Assembly: GCA_029961075.1 (NCBI GenBank) | Contig: JASBVL010000011.1 | Coordinates: 1-64,000 of the forward strand | Direction of reading: 5' to 3' | Source: Sphaerobacter sp. | Lineage (GTDB): Bacteria; Chloroflexota; Chloroflexia; Thermomicrobiales; Thermomicrobiaceae | Length of the DNA stretch: 64,000 nt | In this document: one piece after another, positions 44,525 through 53,758 of the stretch | Position numbering within the stretch: the stretch's first letter is position 1 | How the letters are laid out: the number at the start of each line of letters is the position of its first letter | Position numbers and translations under genes: made by a program | The notes under the pieces: model-generated | The model's input: only the letters and a program-made list of their open reading frames with translations | Told to the model about the DNA's origin: nothing | Databases searched by the model: none

Positions 44525-45610
44525 ATGAAGCGCACGGCCATCCTCATCGTCATCGTCGCCGCCCTTGTGGCGCTGTTCCTGGTCGCTGACCTGCAATCGC
44601 TGAGCAGCGCCATCCTCAGCATGCCCGGCGAGATGTTCGCCGCCCTGCTCGGGCTCCTGGTCCTCAACGAGCTGACCAAGGGCCTGCGCTGGGCCTTCTT
44701 CCTGCGCCGCGCGTGCCTCGACATCCGCGTGGTGGATGGCGTCCTCAGCTACCTGGCCGCCCAGGCGGCCACCGCGATCCCGGGCGGGTCGATGCTCAGC
44801 GCCCGCCTGGCCCAGGAGCACGGCCACGTCCGGATGCACCAGGCGGCCTCCGCCCTGGTCGGCCAGGCCGTCGCCGATGTCTGGGCGATCTCGCTGCTGG
44901 CGGCGGCCGCGATGTTCCTCACCGAGCAGCGCCCCGCGCAGCTCCTGGTGCCCGGCATCGGCGTCGTGGCCTCCCTCATCGTCTTCGCGGGCGTGCGAAG
45001 CCCGCGGCTGCGGCGCTGCGGCACCACCGTCTTCGGCCGCTGGCGCCGGACGCGCCGCTTCCTGGCACTGGAGGAAGACTTCCTGGCGCACGCCGCCGCG
45101 CTGATGCGGCCCCGCACCCTCTCCATCGGCGGCCTCTTCAGCGCCAGCTCCACCATCCTCTCGGCGCTCATCCTGCTGGTGATCACCGACGCCCTGACCC
45201 ACCGCGGCATCAGCCCGGGGGAGGCGGTCTACGTCCACTCCCTGAGCGTGGCCACCCGCATGGTCCTCCCCGTGCCCGGCGGCTATGGCGTCGGCGATGC
45301 CAGCCTGGCCGGCATGCTCAACTTCATCGGCATCGGCCTGGCGCGCGCCACGTTCATCGCCCTCGCCTACCGCTCGGTCGGCGTGCTCTTCCGCACCGTC
45401 GTCGGCGTCCTCGTCCTGGTGGCGCGCTACCCGTACCTGCTGGTCGGCCCGCTCGACGCCCAGCGCCCCCAGCCGGTGGGCGTCGGCCGCTGGGCACCGC
45501 GGCCGCTGGTCCGCCGCCTCAGCCTGGCCCTCCTGGTCCGCACCGGCGGCCTGCGGGTGGAGGCACCCGTCGCCGAGTTGCCGCGCCCGACCCTCCCCGG
45601 GGGCGACTAG
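44525..45610 (+). CDS. UPF0104/AglD-like integral membrane protein
   Basis: A 361-residue membrane protein of the lysylphosphatidylglycerol-synthase transmembrane/UPF0104 type with about seven or eight spans. Family features are NELTKGLRWAFFLRRA (about 39-55), AATAIPGGSMLSARLAQEHG (about 76-95) and the late GGYGVGDASLAGMLNFIGI (about 255-275). There is no fused MprF catalytic domain. Such proteins are often linked to lipid-linked glycan flipping or transfer. The start ATG at 44525 follows a weak GGGGAG. The next gene is galE, 102 bases on, in the same direction. Confidence 0.75.
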   Translation: MKRTAILIVIVAALVALFLVADLQSLSSAILSMPGEMFAALLGLLVLNELTKGLRWAFFLRRACLDIRVVDGVLSYLAAQAATAIPGGSMLSARLAQEHGHVRMHQAASALVGQAVADVWAISLLAAAAMFLTEQRPAQLLVPGIGVVASLIVFAGVRSPRLRRCGTTVFGRWRRTRRFLALEEDFLAHAAALMRPRTLSIGGLFSASSTILSALILLVITDALTHRGISPGEAVYVHSLSVATRMVLPVPGGYGVGDASLAGMLNFIGIGLARATFIALAYRSVGVLFRTVVGVLVLVARYPYLLVGPLDAQRPQPVGVGRWAPRPLVRRLSLALLVRTGGLRVEAPVAELPRPTLPGGD

Positions 45611-45712
45611 CGCCGCCGGCCACTTGACTGGCCCCGTCAGACCGGCGATCATCCAGGCGCTGGCAGCGTACCGCCACGGTGCGGCTGAGCGCGGTGGGGA
45701 GAGCGTCAAACG

Positions 45713-46690
45713 GTGGACCTGCTCGTCATCGGTGGCGCGGGCTACATCGGCAGCGTGGTCGCGGGCCAGCTACTCGCGGCCGGCCATCGGGTGACGGTCT
45801 ATGACAATCTCGTCAACGGCCACCGCGCGGCCGTCCCGGACGGCGCCGCCTTCGTCCATGGGGACGTGCTCGATCTCGACACCTTGATCCGCGTGCTCCG
45901 CCGCGGCTTCGACGGCGTGCTCCACTTCGCCGCCCTCTCCCTGGTCGGCGAGTCGGTCGCCGAGCCCGCGCGCTACTTCCGCACCAATGTGGGCGGCACC
46001 GTCAACGTCATCGAGGCCATGCGCGCCACCGGCACCCCGCGGCTGGTCTTCTCCTCCACCGCCGCGGTCTACGGCGTCCCCGACGAGGTGCCGATCCCCG
46101 AGACCGCGCCCCTCCGGCCGATCAGCCCCTACGGCGCCAGCAAGCTCGCCACCGACACGCTCATCGGCTACGCCGCGGCGGCCCACGGCATCGCCGCGGT
46201 CAGCCTGCGCTACTTCAATGTCGCGGGGGCCTGGGGCGGCCTCGGCGAGGACCACCGCCCGGAGACACACCTCATCCCGCTCGCCCTCCAGGTAGCGCTC
46301 GGCCAGCGGCCCCACCTCGCCATCTTCGGGAGCGACTACCCCACCCCCGACGGGACCTGCATCCGGGACTACCTGCACGTCGAGGATCTCGGCCACGCCC
46401 ACCTGCTCGCCCTCGAGGCGGCCCAGCCCGGGCAGCACCGCATCTACAACCTCGGCAATGGGGCCGGCTTCTCCGTGCGCGAGGTGATCGAGACGGCGCG
46501 CCGCGTCACCGGCCACCCGATCCCGACCGTCGCGGCGCCGCGCCGTGCCGGCGACCCCCCGGTACTCGTCGCCTCCAGCGAGCGCATCCGGGCCGAGCTG
46601 GGCTGGGAGCCGCGCAAGCCCGACCTGGAGACGATCATCGCCGACGCCTGGGAGTGGACGCGGGCCCACCCGCACGGCTACCCCGAGTAG
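45713..46690 (+). CDS. galE: UDP-glucose 4-epimerase
   Basis: A 325-residue extended SDR enzyme. The NAD site GGAGYIGS is at 7-14, SSTAAVYG at 114-121 supplies the catalytic Ser/Thr, and the Tyr140-x3-Lys144 pair is in SPYGASKLA. Sugar-binding residues are in YFNVAGAWG (about 164-172), and DYPTPDGTCIRDYLHVEDL matches GalE exactly in position. It interconverts UDP-glucose and UDP-galactose (or the GlcNAc/GalNAc forms). Start is GTG at 45713 with GGGGAGAG upstream. It probably supplies sugar for surface glycans made by nearby envelope genes. Confidence 0.93.
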   Translation: MDLLVIGGAGYIGSVVAGQLLAAGHRVTVYDNLVNGHRAAVPDGAAFVHGDVLDLDTLIRVLRRGFDGVLHFAALSLVGESVAEPARYFRTNVGGTVNVIEAMRATGTPRLVFSSTAAVYGVPDEVPIPETAPLRPISPYGASKLATDTLIGYAAAAHGIAAVSLRYFNVAGAWGGLGEDHRPETHLIPLALQVALGQRPHLAIFGSDYPTPDGTCIRDYLHVEDLGHAHLLALEAAQPGQHRIYNLGNGAGFSVREVIETARRVTGHPIPTVAAPRRAGDPPVLVASSERIRAELGWEPRKPDLETIIADAWEWTRAHPHGYPE

Positions 46691-46758
46691 CGCCCCGTCG
46701 CGCGACCGTCCACCGGCCGGCGGCCGTCCTCCGGGGCCAGGAGTAAGGGAGGCACACG

Positions 46759-47469
46759 ATGCCGCTCACCGATCGCGTCGCCATCATCACCGGTGGCACC
46801 GGCGCGCTGGGTCAGGCCGTCGTCCCGGCATTCCTCGCCGCCGGGGCGACCGTCGTCGTCCCCTATCGCCGGGAAGCCGCCTTCACCGCCCTCCAGCAGC
46901 AGAGGGGTGACCTCGCTCACCGGCTCCACGGCCACGCGGCCGACGTCACCGACCCGGCCGCCGTCGCCGGGTTCGTCACGACGGTGCTCGCGCAGCACGG
47001 CCGCATCGACATCCTGCTCAACCTCGCTGGCGGCTACGAAGGCGGGGCATTCCTCGAGACCGACCTCGACCAGTGGGAGCGCCTGGCCCGGCTGAACGTC
47101 CAGTCCGTGCTCGTCTGCACCCGCGCCGTCCTCCCGCACCTGGTGGCGCAGGGCAGCGGCCGGATCGTCACCGTCGGGGCACGGGCGGCGCTCGAGCCGG
47201 CCAGCGGCAGCAGCGCCTACGCCGCGGCCAAGGCCGCCGTCGTTACCCTGACCCGGGCCATCGCGCGGGAGATCCGCACCACCGGCGTCACGATCAACTG
47301 CATCGCCCCCAGCACCATCGACACCCCGGCCAACCGCCAGGCCATGCCGAAGGCCGATCCCAGCCGGTGGGTGCGGCCGCAGCAGATCGCGTCGCTGCTG
47401 GTGTACCTTTGCTCCGACCCCGCGAGCGCTATCAACGGCGCGGTGATCCCCGTCTACGGCCAGCTCTGA
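46759..47469 (+). CDS. SDR family oxidoreductase, FabG-like
   Basis: A 236-residue classical short-chain dehydrogenase. The cofactor motif TGGTGALG is at 11-18, NLAGG at 88-92, and Tyr154-x3-Lys158 in SAYAAAKAA. The usual catalytic serine, 13 residues before the tyrosine, appears to be Ala141 (VGARAALEP), which would weaken ordinary reductase chemistry; alignment against close relatives would show whether a neighbouring residue replaces it. The C-terminus (SDPASAINGAVIPVYGQL) is normal. It lies 68 bases after galE with a good GGGAGG ribosome site. Substrate unknown. Confidence 0.82.
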   Translation: MPLTDRVAIITGGTGALGQAVVPAFLAAGATVVVPYRREAAFTALQQQRGDLAHRLHGHAADVTDPAAVAGFVTTVLAQHGRIDILLNLAGGYEGGAFLETDLDQWERLARLNVQSVLVCTRAVLPHLVAQGSGRIVTVGARAALEPASGSSAYAAAKAAVVTLTRAIAREIRTTGVTINCIAPSTIDTPANRQAMPKADPSRWVRPQQIASLLVYLCSDPASAINGAVIPVYGQL

Positions 47470-47589
47470 CCCCCGCGCGACGCGGCAGCACGACCGGGTC
47501 TCGTCTCGGGCACGGCGGGCACGGCCGGCCCGGCGACCTGCCGGCCGGCTAGCCCCTGACCACGCCCGCCAGCGGTGCCGGCTCCGGCT

Positions 47590-47748
47590 CGGCCGCCGCA
47601 GCACCGCGAAGCCGTCGAGGTCCGGCAACAACACGTCCAGGATGATGAGCTGCGGCCGGAAGGCCGCCGCCGCCGCCAGCGCCTCCCGCCCCGAGGCCGC
47701 CTGGACCGCGAAGCCGATGAAGCGCAGGGCGGTGCTGACGAGCTGCGC
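47590..47748 (-). pseudogene. Fragment of a response-regulator receiver domain
   Basis: The minus strand encodes the central part of a CheY-like domain: QLVSTALRFIGFAVQAASGR, then AFRPQLIILDVLLPDLDGFAVL, including the phosphoacceptor Asp context LDVLLPDLDGF. An in-frame TAA (47749-47751) stands just upstream, and the frame runs into unrelated Arg-rich sequence after VLRR. Both the N-terminal acidic pocket and the DNA-binding domain are gone, so this is a remnant, probably of an OmpR-type regulator. Confidence 0.7.
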
Positions 47749-47856
47749 TTACATGGGGTGATGGTGCGACCGAGAGAGAGAAGCCACGTCGGTGTCTCCT
47801 GTTCCAGCGCGCAGCGCCCATCGCCGCTCATCCGCCCCCGAGTTGATCATCACAGC

Positions 47857-47977
47857 CTGAGCGTTTGCTGAGCGTTTCCTGAGAGCCGGCTGAGTCATGG
47901 CCGCGGCGTGCGCCGGCCCCCGCGTGCGCGCTCTGCGGCAACGCTCAGGCACCTCACAGGCAACCTTCAGGCAACCC
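47857..47977 (+). promoter_or_regulatory. Two sets of 11-bp direct repeats, OmpR/PhoB-type operator
   Basis: CTGAGCGTTTG, CTGAGCGTTTC and CTGAG follow each other with an 11-base period at 47857-47883. A second set, TCAGGCACCTC, ACAGGCAACCT and TCAGGCAACCC, has the same period at 47945-47977. Direct repeats of 11 bases are the hallmark of OmpR-family binding sites. They lie between the receiver fragment and the frameshifted secreted-protein gene, which was presumably their target. Confidence 0.55.
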
Positions 47978-48218
47978 CGGTAGCGTCAGACGCAGGCACC
48001 CACGCCGGGCCACCCGGCCCGGGCGCCAGCGGCCTCGGAGGATGCCAGTGGAGCACTGCGTGCCCGCGATCAACACGGGGAGCCCATCGCCCAGGCCAGG
48101 CCGGCCGCGACGTGCCTGCCGGCCGGCGGCCCCGGGCCCCGCCACCAGACGACGCCGCACGGCCACCGGCGGCGCCGTGCACGACGAAGTTCCGAGCACC
48201 GACCGAGAGGAGAACCTC

Positions 48219-48760
48219 ATACCCACTGAACCCCTGCATGACGCAGCCGGCCCGCCGGCCCGCAAGCCGACCGGGAGACTGCGGCGCTGGCCGACCGGCG
48301 GCGCGGTCGCTCTCGTCGTGAGCGCCCTCCTGCTGAGCGGGACGGCATTCGCGCACAGCGACACCGCCAGCCGGCCGACCTGAACCAGGCATTCATCGCC
48401 AGGCTCGCCGCGAAGCTCGGCATCAGCACCGAGCAACTGGAGAGCACGATCAACGCGGCCGCCAGCGAGACGGTCGACGACGCGGTGCCCAACGGCAGCC
48501 TCACCGCTGAGCAGGACGACGCCGGGCGGCGGCGCACCGCGCTGACCGACATCATCGCGGCCCACGGCAGCACGGTCGAGCAGGTGGTCGACGCGCTGGT
48601 CGCCGACGCCAAGACGCGCCTGGACCAGGCGGTCGCCGACGGCCGGCTGACGCAGGCGCAGGCGGCAGCATCCTGTCCCGGCTCCGGGACCGCCTGACCG
48701 AGCGGATCGAGCAGGGCCGGATCGGGCCGCGGCATCATGCCCCGTTCCGGGGCGACGATG
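48219..48760 (+). pseudogene. Frameshifted secreted-protein gene with ATA at the start position
   Basis: GAGAGGAG (48205-48212) is followed 6 bases later by ATA where an ATG is expected (48219). The frame then reads TEPLHDAAGPPARKPTGRLR and a signal-peptide core GGAVALVVSALLLSGTAFAH, and stops near 48380. The next part, LNQAFIARLAAKLGISTEQL and TLTAEQ-like repeats, is in another frame. A third frame, [19 protein letters not shown], begins near 48668. Joined, they make a secreted helical-repeat protein (about 170 residues) of a type often downstream of two-component operators in this phylum. Two frameshifts and a lost start mark it as dead. The right end is approximate. Confidence 0.65.
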
Positions 48761-48840
48761 GCGACGCATCCCCCGGCAACGGGTCAGCCACGGCGACGCG
48801 GGCGCCGACCGATCTACCCGCCCCCGGCGTGGGACACGCA

Positions 48841-48872
48841 GACGGGCAGGAGCCGTCGCGCTCCTGCCCGTC
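48841..48872. terminator. Hairpin after the decayed locus
   Basis: GACGGGCAGGAGC (48841-48853) pairs perfectly with GCTCCTGCCCGTC (48860-48872) around a 6-base loop. It probably ended the transcript of the frameshifted gene. The following bases to 49129 contain no supportable gene, only the GGAAAGGGAGAG ribosome site of the next one. Confidence 0.6.
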
Positions 48873-49129
48873 ACCGTCATCTGCGCCCACCACACCGCCG
48901 CGCGGGACAGGTCAGGGAAGCGGGCGAGTCCCCTGTCCCTGAGGACAGGTCGAGGCTGCCCGTTTCGGCGCCACCAGACCGACCCGACGATGGAAGCGGC
49001 CGTCTCACCGCGTCAGGTATGCTCGACCCAGCGTTGCGTGGTCACGAACGCCTTGCGACAGTACGAGCCGGTGACCCGTGCTCACGAACCATCAGCCTGG
49101 TCGCTGAGCGAGCAAAGGAAAGGGAGAGC

Positions 49130-49870
49130 ATGCCAGCAACACCTCGATCACAACTGGCGCCAGTGGAGGCCGCGCGCGACACCGACGTCATCATTCGGGC
49201 AGAGGGTGTAGAGAAGACCTACGACACGGGCAAGCTTCGGGTTCCGGCGCTGCGCGGTGTCGATCTCACGGTCGGGCGCGGCGAGATGGTCGCGATCATG
49301 GGGCCATCTGGCTGCGGGAAGACCACGCTGCTCAACTGCCTGTCCGGCCTCGACACGATCGACAAGGGCACCATCCTGATCGCCGGCACCGACCTGTCCA
49401 AGCTGTCCGACAACGCGCGGACCGAGTTCCGCGCGCGCGAGATGGGCTTCGTCTTCCAGTTCTACAACCTCCTGCCGGTCCTCACCGCCGTCGAGAATGT
49501 GGAGCTGCCCCTCCTGGTCAGCGGCGTCCGCCCGAAGGAGGCACGCCAGCGCGCGCTGGAGGTCCTGGCGCAGGTCGGCCTCGAGCGCTGGGCCAACCAC
49601 AAGCCGGCCGAGCTCTCCGGTGGGCAGCGCCAGCGCGTCACCATCGCCCGCGCCCTCGTCAACCGCCCCGCCATCGTCTGGGCCGACGAGCCGACCGGCG
49701 ACCTCGATAGCCAGACCGCCGACGAGGTCATGGCGCTCATGCGGGAACTGAACCAGACCAACCGGCAGACCTTCGTCGTCGTCACCCACGACCCGCGCAT
49801 CGGCGGCATGTGCGACCGCATCATCCGGATGCAAGACGGCCAGATCGTCAGCGACGGCACCGCTGCGTAG
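49130..49870 (+). CDS. ABC transporter ATP-binding protein (LolD/MacB type)
   Basis: A 246-residue ATPase of the LolD/MacB/FtsE group. Walker A is GPSGCGKTT (58-66), the Q-loop region has [22 protein letters not shown], the signature is LSGGQRQRV (about 161-169) and Walker B is [12 protein letters not shown]. Length and motifs fit mechanotransmission-type ABC systems, which drive extracytoplasmic conformational work rather than transport across the membrane. A strong ribosome site precedes the ATG. The FtsX-type permease gene follows 29 bases later. Confidence 0.93.
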   Translation: MPATPRSQLAPVEAARDTDVIIRAEGVEKTYDTGKLRVPALRGVDLTVGRGEMVAIMGPSGCGKTTLLNCLSGLDTIDKGTILIAGTDLSKLSDNARTEFRAREMGFVFQFYNLLPVLTAVENVELPLLVSGVRPKEARQRALEVLAQVGLERWANHKPAELSGGQRQRVTIARALVNRPAIVWADEPTGDLDSQTADEVMALMRELNQTNRQTFVVVTHDPRIGGMCDRIIRMQDGQIVSDGTAA

Positions 49871-49899
49871 CCGGCCGGCCCCAGGGAAAGGACCCGTCG

Positions 49900-52890
49900 G
49901 TGGAGAATCTCTTCGGCATCCCGATGCAATCGATCATGATCGCTCTGCTGGTGGCCTTCGGGCTGTGCCTGGGCGTCGGCGGCTGGATCTACCTGCGGCA
50001 CCGAATCATCTTCCGCATGGGCATCCGGAACGCTCGGCGCAGACCGGCCCAGACGTCCTTGATCGTCATCGGCCTGATGCTGAGCACCCTCATCATCGCG
50101 GCGGCGCTGACGACCGGCGACACGTTGAACTACAGTATCAAGTCCACCGTGCTGGACATCCTCGAGCACACCGACGAACTGGTCGTCCCCGCGAACGGGG
50201 ACGACGCGGAGGCCAACGTTCAGCCGGGCGTCACCTTCCCGCAGCAGGTCGCCGCGGACCTGGAGGCCGCGCTGGCCGGCGACGCGGTGATCGACGGCGT
50301 CATGCCGGTTCTGACGCAGCCCGTCCCGATCCTCAACCCCAAGACCCAGCTCAGCGAGCCAATGGTGACCGCGGTCGGGATCGACCCCGCGGCGCTCGGC
50401 CCCTTCGGCGGGCTGCGCGACATCGAGGGGAACGACATCGAGCTCACCGCCCTCCCCGAGGGCGCGGTCGTCCTCGGGAAGACGACCGCCGAGCGCCTCG
50501 ACGCGGTGGTCGGCGACACGCTGACGGTCTACGTCGAGAACGAGCCCCACGACGTCACCGTGGCCGCGATCGCCTCGGACTCGATCCTGACCGGCATGCA
50601 GGACCCGGGGCAGGCCGGCGGGTTCGTGATGGCCCTCGACCGCGCCCAGGCGCTGCTCGAGCTGCCGGGCCAGATCAGCTTCATCGCGGTGTCCAACGCC
50701 GGTGGCGTCGCGGACGGCGCCGAGGCGACCGACGCGGCGGTCACGGCGATCGAGCAGGCCCTCGGCGAGGCCCCGTACCAGGCGGTGCGGGTCAAGCAGC
50801 GCGCGCTGGACATGGCCGAGGAGGGAGCGAACGTCTTCACCAGCATCTTCCTGGTGCTCGGGCTCTTCTCAATCGCGGCGGGCATCCTGCTGATCTTCCT
50901 GATCTTCGTCCTGCTGGCCGCGGAGCGGAAGCCCGAGATGGGCATGGCCCGCGCCGTCGGCATGAAGCGGCGCCAGTTGACCGAGATGTTCCTCGCCGAA
51001 GGCATCGCCTACGATCTCGTCTCGGCCATGATCGGCGCGGCCCTCGGCGTCGGCGTGGCCTTCGTCATCGCGGGCGTCATGGGGCGGCTCGTCGGCGAGT
51101 TCTTCGACATCGTCCCCACCGCGCACTGGCGCAGCCTGGTCGTGGCCTACAGCCTCGGCGTCGTCGTCACCTTCGCCACCATCGCCATCTCCTCCTGGCG
51201 GGTCAGCCGGCTCAACATCGTGCGCGCCATCCGCGACATCCCCGAGCCGCAGCGCCAGCGGGCCGGCAATCGCTGGCTCATCTTCGGCATCCTGGGCGTG
51301 GTGCTCGGCGCGCTGCTCATGTGGGTCGGTGCCGACACCGACAAGCTCTTCCCCTACTCGATCGGCATCTCGCTCTTGCCGCTCAGCCTGGCGGCGGCGC
51401 TGCGCCGCTTCGGGCTGCCGGCGCGCCTGCTCTACACCGTGGCCTCCCTCTTCGTCCTGACCTACTGGCTGCTGCCCGACTCGCTCCACCAGAAGCTCTT
51501 CCCGGTCCTGAGCGGCGGCATGGAGATGTTCTTCGTGTCGGGCGTCATGATGGTCGCCGCCGCCACGATGGCGATCATCTGGAATGCCGAGGTCGCGACC
51601 AGCCTCGTCGGCCTGCTTGGGCGCACCTTCAGCCGCTGGCTGCCGGCGGTTAAGACCGCCGTGGCCTACCCGCTGGCCAGCAAGGGCCGCACCGGCATGA
51701 CCATCGCCATGTTCAGCCTCATCGTCTTCTCGCTGGTCATGATGGCCACCATCGATCGCAACTTCACCGAGCTCTTCTCCGGTGAGGAGGCCGCGGCCGG
51801 CTGGGACATCGCCGCAACCCGGGTCGCGAGCGACCCGATGCCCGCCTTCGACCAAGCGCTGGCCGAGAGCGGAGTGGACACGAGCAAGGTCGCCGCGACC
51901 GGCCGCCTGCGCCAGGTGGCGTCGTACAGCTCCGAGATCCGGATGGCTGGCACCCAGGAGTGGAAGCGGTACACCATCAACGGCGTCGATGCCGCCTTCA
52001 TCGAGCACAGCCACCTGCCGGTAAAGATCCGCGCCACCGGGTACGACAGCGACGCCGCCATCTGGGAGGCGCTGCGCCAGAACCCCGACCTCGCCGTCAT
52101 CGACGGCTTTGCGCTCGAGGGCCCCACCGTGCAGGTCGGCTCGCCGTCGAACTTCATCCTCCAGGGCGTCCAGGCGGGCGACACGACCATGGAGCCGATC
52201 CAGGTCGAGATCGGCGATCCCCTGAGCGGTCGGACGCGCACGGTGACGGTCATCGGCGTGCTCGACCCGAAGGTGTCGATGATCTTCGGGCTGTTCGTGA
52301 ACGACGCGGCGTTCGACCAGGTGTTCGCGCAGCCGAACCAGACCACCTACTACGTCCAGACGCAGCCCGGCACGGACGACGTCGCCTTCGCCAAGGAGAT
52401 CAAGGCGAAGTTGATCGCCTACGGTGTGCAGGCGGAGTCGCTCGAGAAGCTGATCGAGCAGGAGACGGCCATCTCGCGCGGCTTCCTGCTGCTCATCGAG
52501 GGCTTCATGGCGCTCGGCCTCGTCGTCGGCATCGCCGCCCTCGGGGTGATCGCCTTCCGGTCCGTCGTCGAGCGGCGCCAGCAGATCGGCATGCTGCGCG
52601 CTATCGGCTACCAACGGTCCATGGTCGCCGCCAGCTTCCTCATCGAGTCGACCATGATCACCGTCCTCGGCGTCGGGTCCGGGACCATCCTGGGCCTGAT
52701 CCTCTCCCGGAACCTGATGACGAGCGACGAGTTCACCGGCTCCAGCGGGGCCGCGGCGACCTTCCTCGTCCCCTGGGGCACCATCGCCCTCTTCGTCGGC
52801 ATCGCACTGGCGGCCGGGCTGCTGATGGCCTACATTCCGGCCCGCAAGGCGGCGAGCGTCCCCATCGCCGACGCACTCCGCTACGAGTAG
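49900..52890 (+). CDS. Large FtsX/MacB-type ABC permease (two FtsX modules)
   Basis: A 996-residue permease. An N-terminal span (about 9-27) and a second (about 50-68) precede an extracytoplasmic MacB_PCD-like domain (about 70-300). The first FtsX module has spans near 305-335, 365-390 and 405-430; a further hydrophobic block (about 465-560) follows. A second outer domain (about 620-860) and the C-terminal FtsX module (about 865-990, ending RKAASVPIADALRYE) complete it. The duplicated FtsX layout matches large lipoprotein/antimicrobial-peptide-type ABC permeases. Start is GTG at 49900 with GGGAAAGGA upstream; an ATG at 49924 is an alternative. The partner ATPase is immediately upstream. Confidence 0.88.
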   Translation: MENLFGIPMQSIMIALLVAFGLCLGVGGWIYLRHRIIFRMGIRNARRRPAQTSLIVIGLMLSTLIIAAALTTGDTLNYSIKSTVLDILEHTDELVVPANGDDAEANVQPGVTFPQQVAADLEAALAGDAVIDGVMPVLTQPVPILNPKTQLSEPMVTAVGIDPAALGPFGGLRDIEGNDIELTALPEGAVVLGKTTAERLDAVVGDTLTVYVENEPHDVTVAAIASDSILTGMQDPGQAGGFVMALDRAQALLELPGQISFIAVSNAGGVADGAEATDAAVTAIEQALGEAPYQAVRVKQRALDMAEEGANVFTSIFLVLGLFSIAAGILLIFLIFVLLAAERKPEMGMARAVGMKRRQLTEMFLAEGIAYDLVSAMIGAALGVGVAFVIAGVMGRLVGEFFDIVPTAHWRSLVVAYSLGVVVTFATIAISSWRVSRLNIVRAIRDIPEPQRQRAGNRWLIFGILGVVLGALLMWVGADTDKLFPYSIGISLLPLSLAAALRRFGLPARLLYTVASLFVLTYWLLPDSLHQKLFPVLSGGMEMFFVSGVMMVAAATMAIIWNAEVATSLVGLLGRTFSRWLPAVKTAVAYPLASKGRTGMTIAMFSLIVFSLVMMATIDRNFTELFSGEEAAAGWDIAATRVASDPMPAFDQALAESGVDTSKVAATGRLRQVASYSSEIRMAGTQEWKRYTINGVDAAFIEHSHLPVKIRATGYDSDAAIWEALRQNPDLAVIDGFALEGPTVQVGSPSNFILQGVQAGDTTMEPIQVEIGDPLSGRTRTVTVIGVLDPKVSMIFGLFVNDAAFDQVFAQPNQTTYYVQTQPGTDDVAFAKEIKAKLIAYGVQAESLEKLIEQETAISRGFLLLIEGFMALGLVVGIAALGVIAFRSVVERRQQIGMLRAIGYQRSMVAASFLIESTMITVLGVGSGTILGLILSRNLMTSDEFTGSSGAAATFLVPWGTIALFVGIALAAGLLMAYIPARKAASVPIADALRYE

Positions 52891-52919
52891 CGCGGCGCCG
52901 GCCCCACCCCGATCATGCC

Positions 52920-52952
52920 GACGCGGCGGCGGACTCCCTCCGCCGCCGCGTC
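52920..52952. terminator. Bidirectional hairpin between convergent genes
   Basis: GACGCGGCGGCGG (52920-52932) pairs perfectly with CCGCCGCCGCGTC (52940-52952), loop of 7. It lies 29 bases past the permease stop and 33 bases past the rhomboid stop on the other strand. Confidence 0.65.
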
Positions 52953-52985
52953 GCGTCCCGCCGCCCCCCATCCGACGCGCCGCCC

Positions 52986-53723
52986 CTACCAGCGGTCGAA
53001 GGCCCGGTAGCCGCGCCGTGCCGCGCGCTGCCGCGCCACCGCCTTCGGATCGCGGAACAGCCACACCAGCAGCGCGCCGGTGGCGAAACCGCCCACGTGC
53101 GCCCAGAACGCGACCCCGCTGGTCTGCTGCGTCGCGACCCCCAGCGTGGCCAAGCCGTTCAGGAACTGGAGCAGCACCCAGACCCCGATCACGATGAACG
53201 CCGGGATCATGAGGACCGTGACGAAGAACCCGAGGAAGACGAGCACCCGGATCAGCCCGCCCGGATACAGCACCAGGTACGCGCCGAGGACCGCCCCGAT
53301 GGCCCCGCTGGCGCCGATCATCGGCTCGGTGAGGTCGGGCCCGCCGACGAAGATCTGCGCCAGCGCCGCACCGATGCCGCCCAGCAGGTAGAAGATCAGG
53401 TAGCGCAGATGCCCCATCGAGTCCTCGACGTTGTCGCCGAAGATCCACAGGAAGAGCATGTTGCCCAGCAGGTGCGCCCAGCCGCCGTGCAGGAACATCG
53501 ACGTCAGCAGCGTCACGTAGACGGGCAGGGGGACAACCGGCGGCAGGTCCACGCCGGTCGTGATCTCCGCCGGAATCACGCCGAAGCGATAGATGAACGC
53601 CTCGAGCTGGTCCATCGGCAGGGACAGCTCGTAGAGGAACATCAGCACGTTGACGGTGATCAACGAGTAGTTCACGAACGGCGTCGTGCGCCGGCCGCGG
53701 TTGTCGTCCCCAATCGGAATCAC
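52986..53723 (-). CDS. Rhomboid-family intramembrane serine protease
   Basis: A 245-residue polytopic protease with about six spans. The catalytic dyad is visible as Ser139 in IGASGAIG and His209 in FWAHVGGFATG. The family loop MFLHGGWAHLLGNMLFLWIFG is at about 76-96. It cleaves membrane proteins within or near the bilayer. The start is probably the GTG at 53723, with GGAGAGGG some distance upstream. Its C-terminal cytoplasmic tail is basic (RQRAARRGYRAFDRW). It follows the GT39-like gene by 35 bases on the same strand. Natural substrates are unknown. Confidence 0.9.
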   Translation of the reverse strand: MIPIGDDNRGRRTTPFVNYSLITVNVLMFLYELSLPMDQLEAFIYRFGVIPAEITTGVDLPPVVPLPVYVTLLTSMFLHGGWAHLLGNMLFLWIFGDNVEDSMGHLRYLIFYLLGGIGAALAQIFVGGPDLTEPMIGASGAIGAVLGAYLVLYPGGLIRVLVFLGFFVTVLMIPAFIVIGVWVLLQFLNGLATLGVATQQTSGVAFWAHVGGFATGALLVWLFRDPKAVARQRAARRGYRAFDRW

Positions 53724-53758
53724 GGCGGCCCTGACTCCCTCTCCGCGACGCGATGCAC

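Noticed and set aside
47454-47831. A 125-codon minus-strand frame over the receiver fragment
   Set aside because: It is in the wrong frame. The CheY-like residues are in another frame that has stops on both sides, so the region is annotated as a fragment only.
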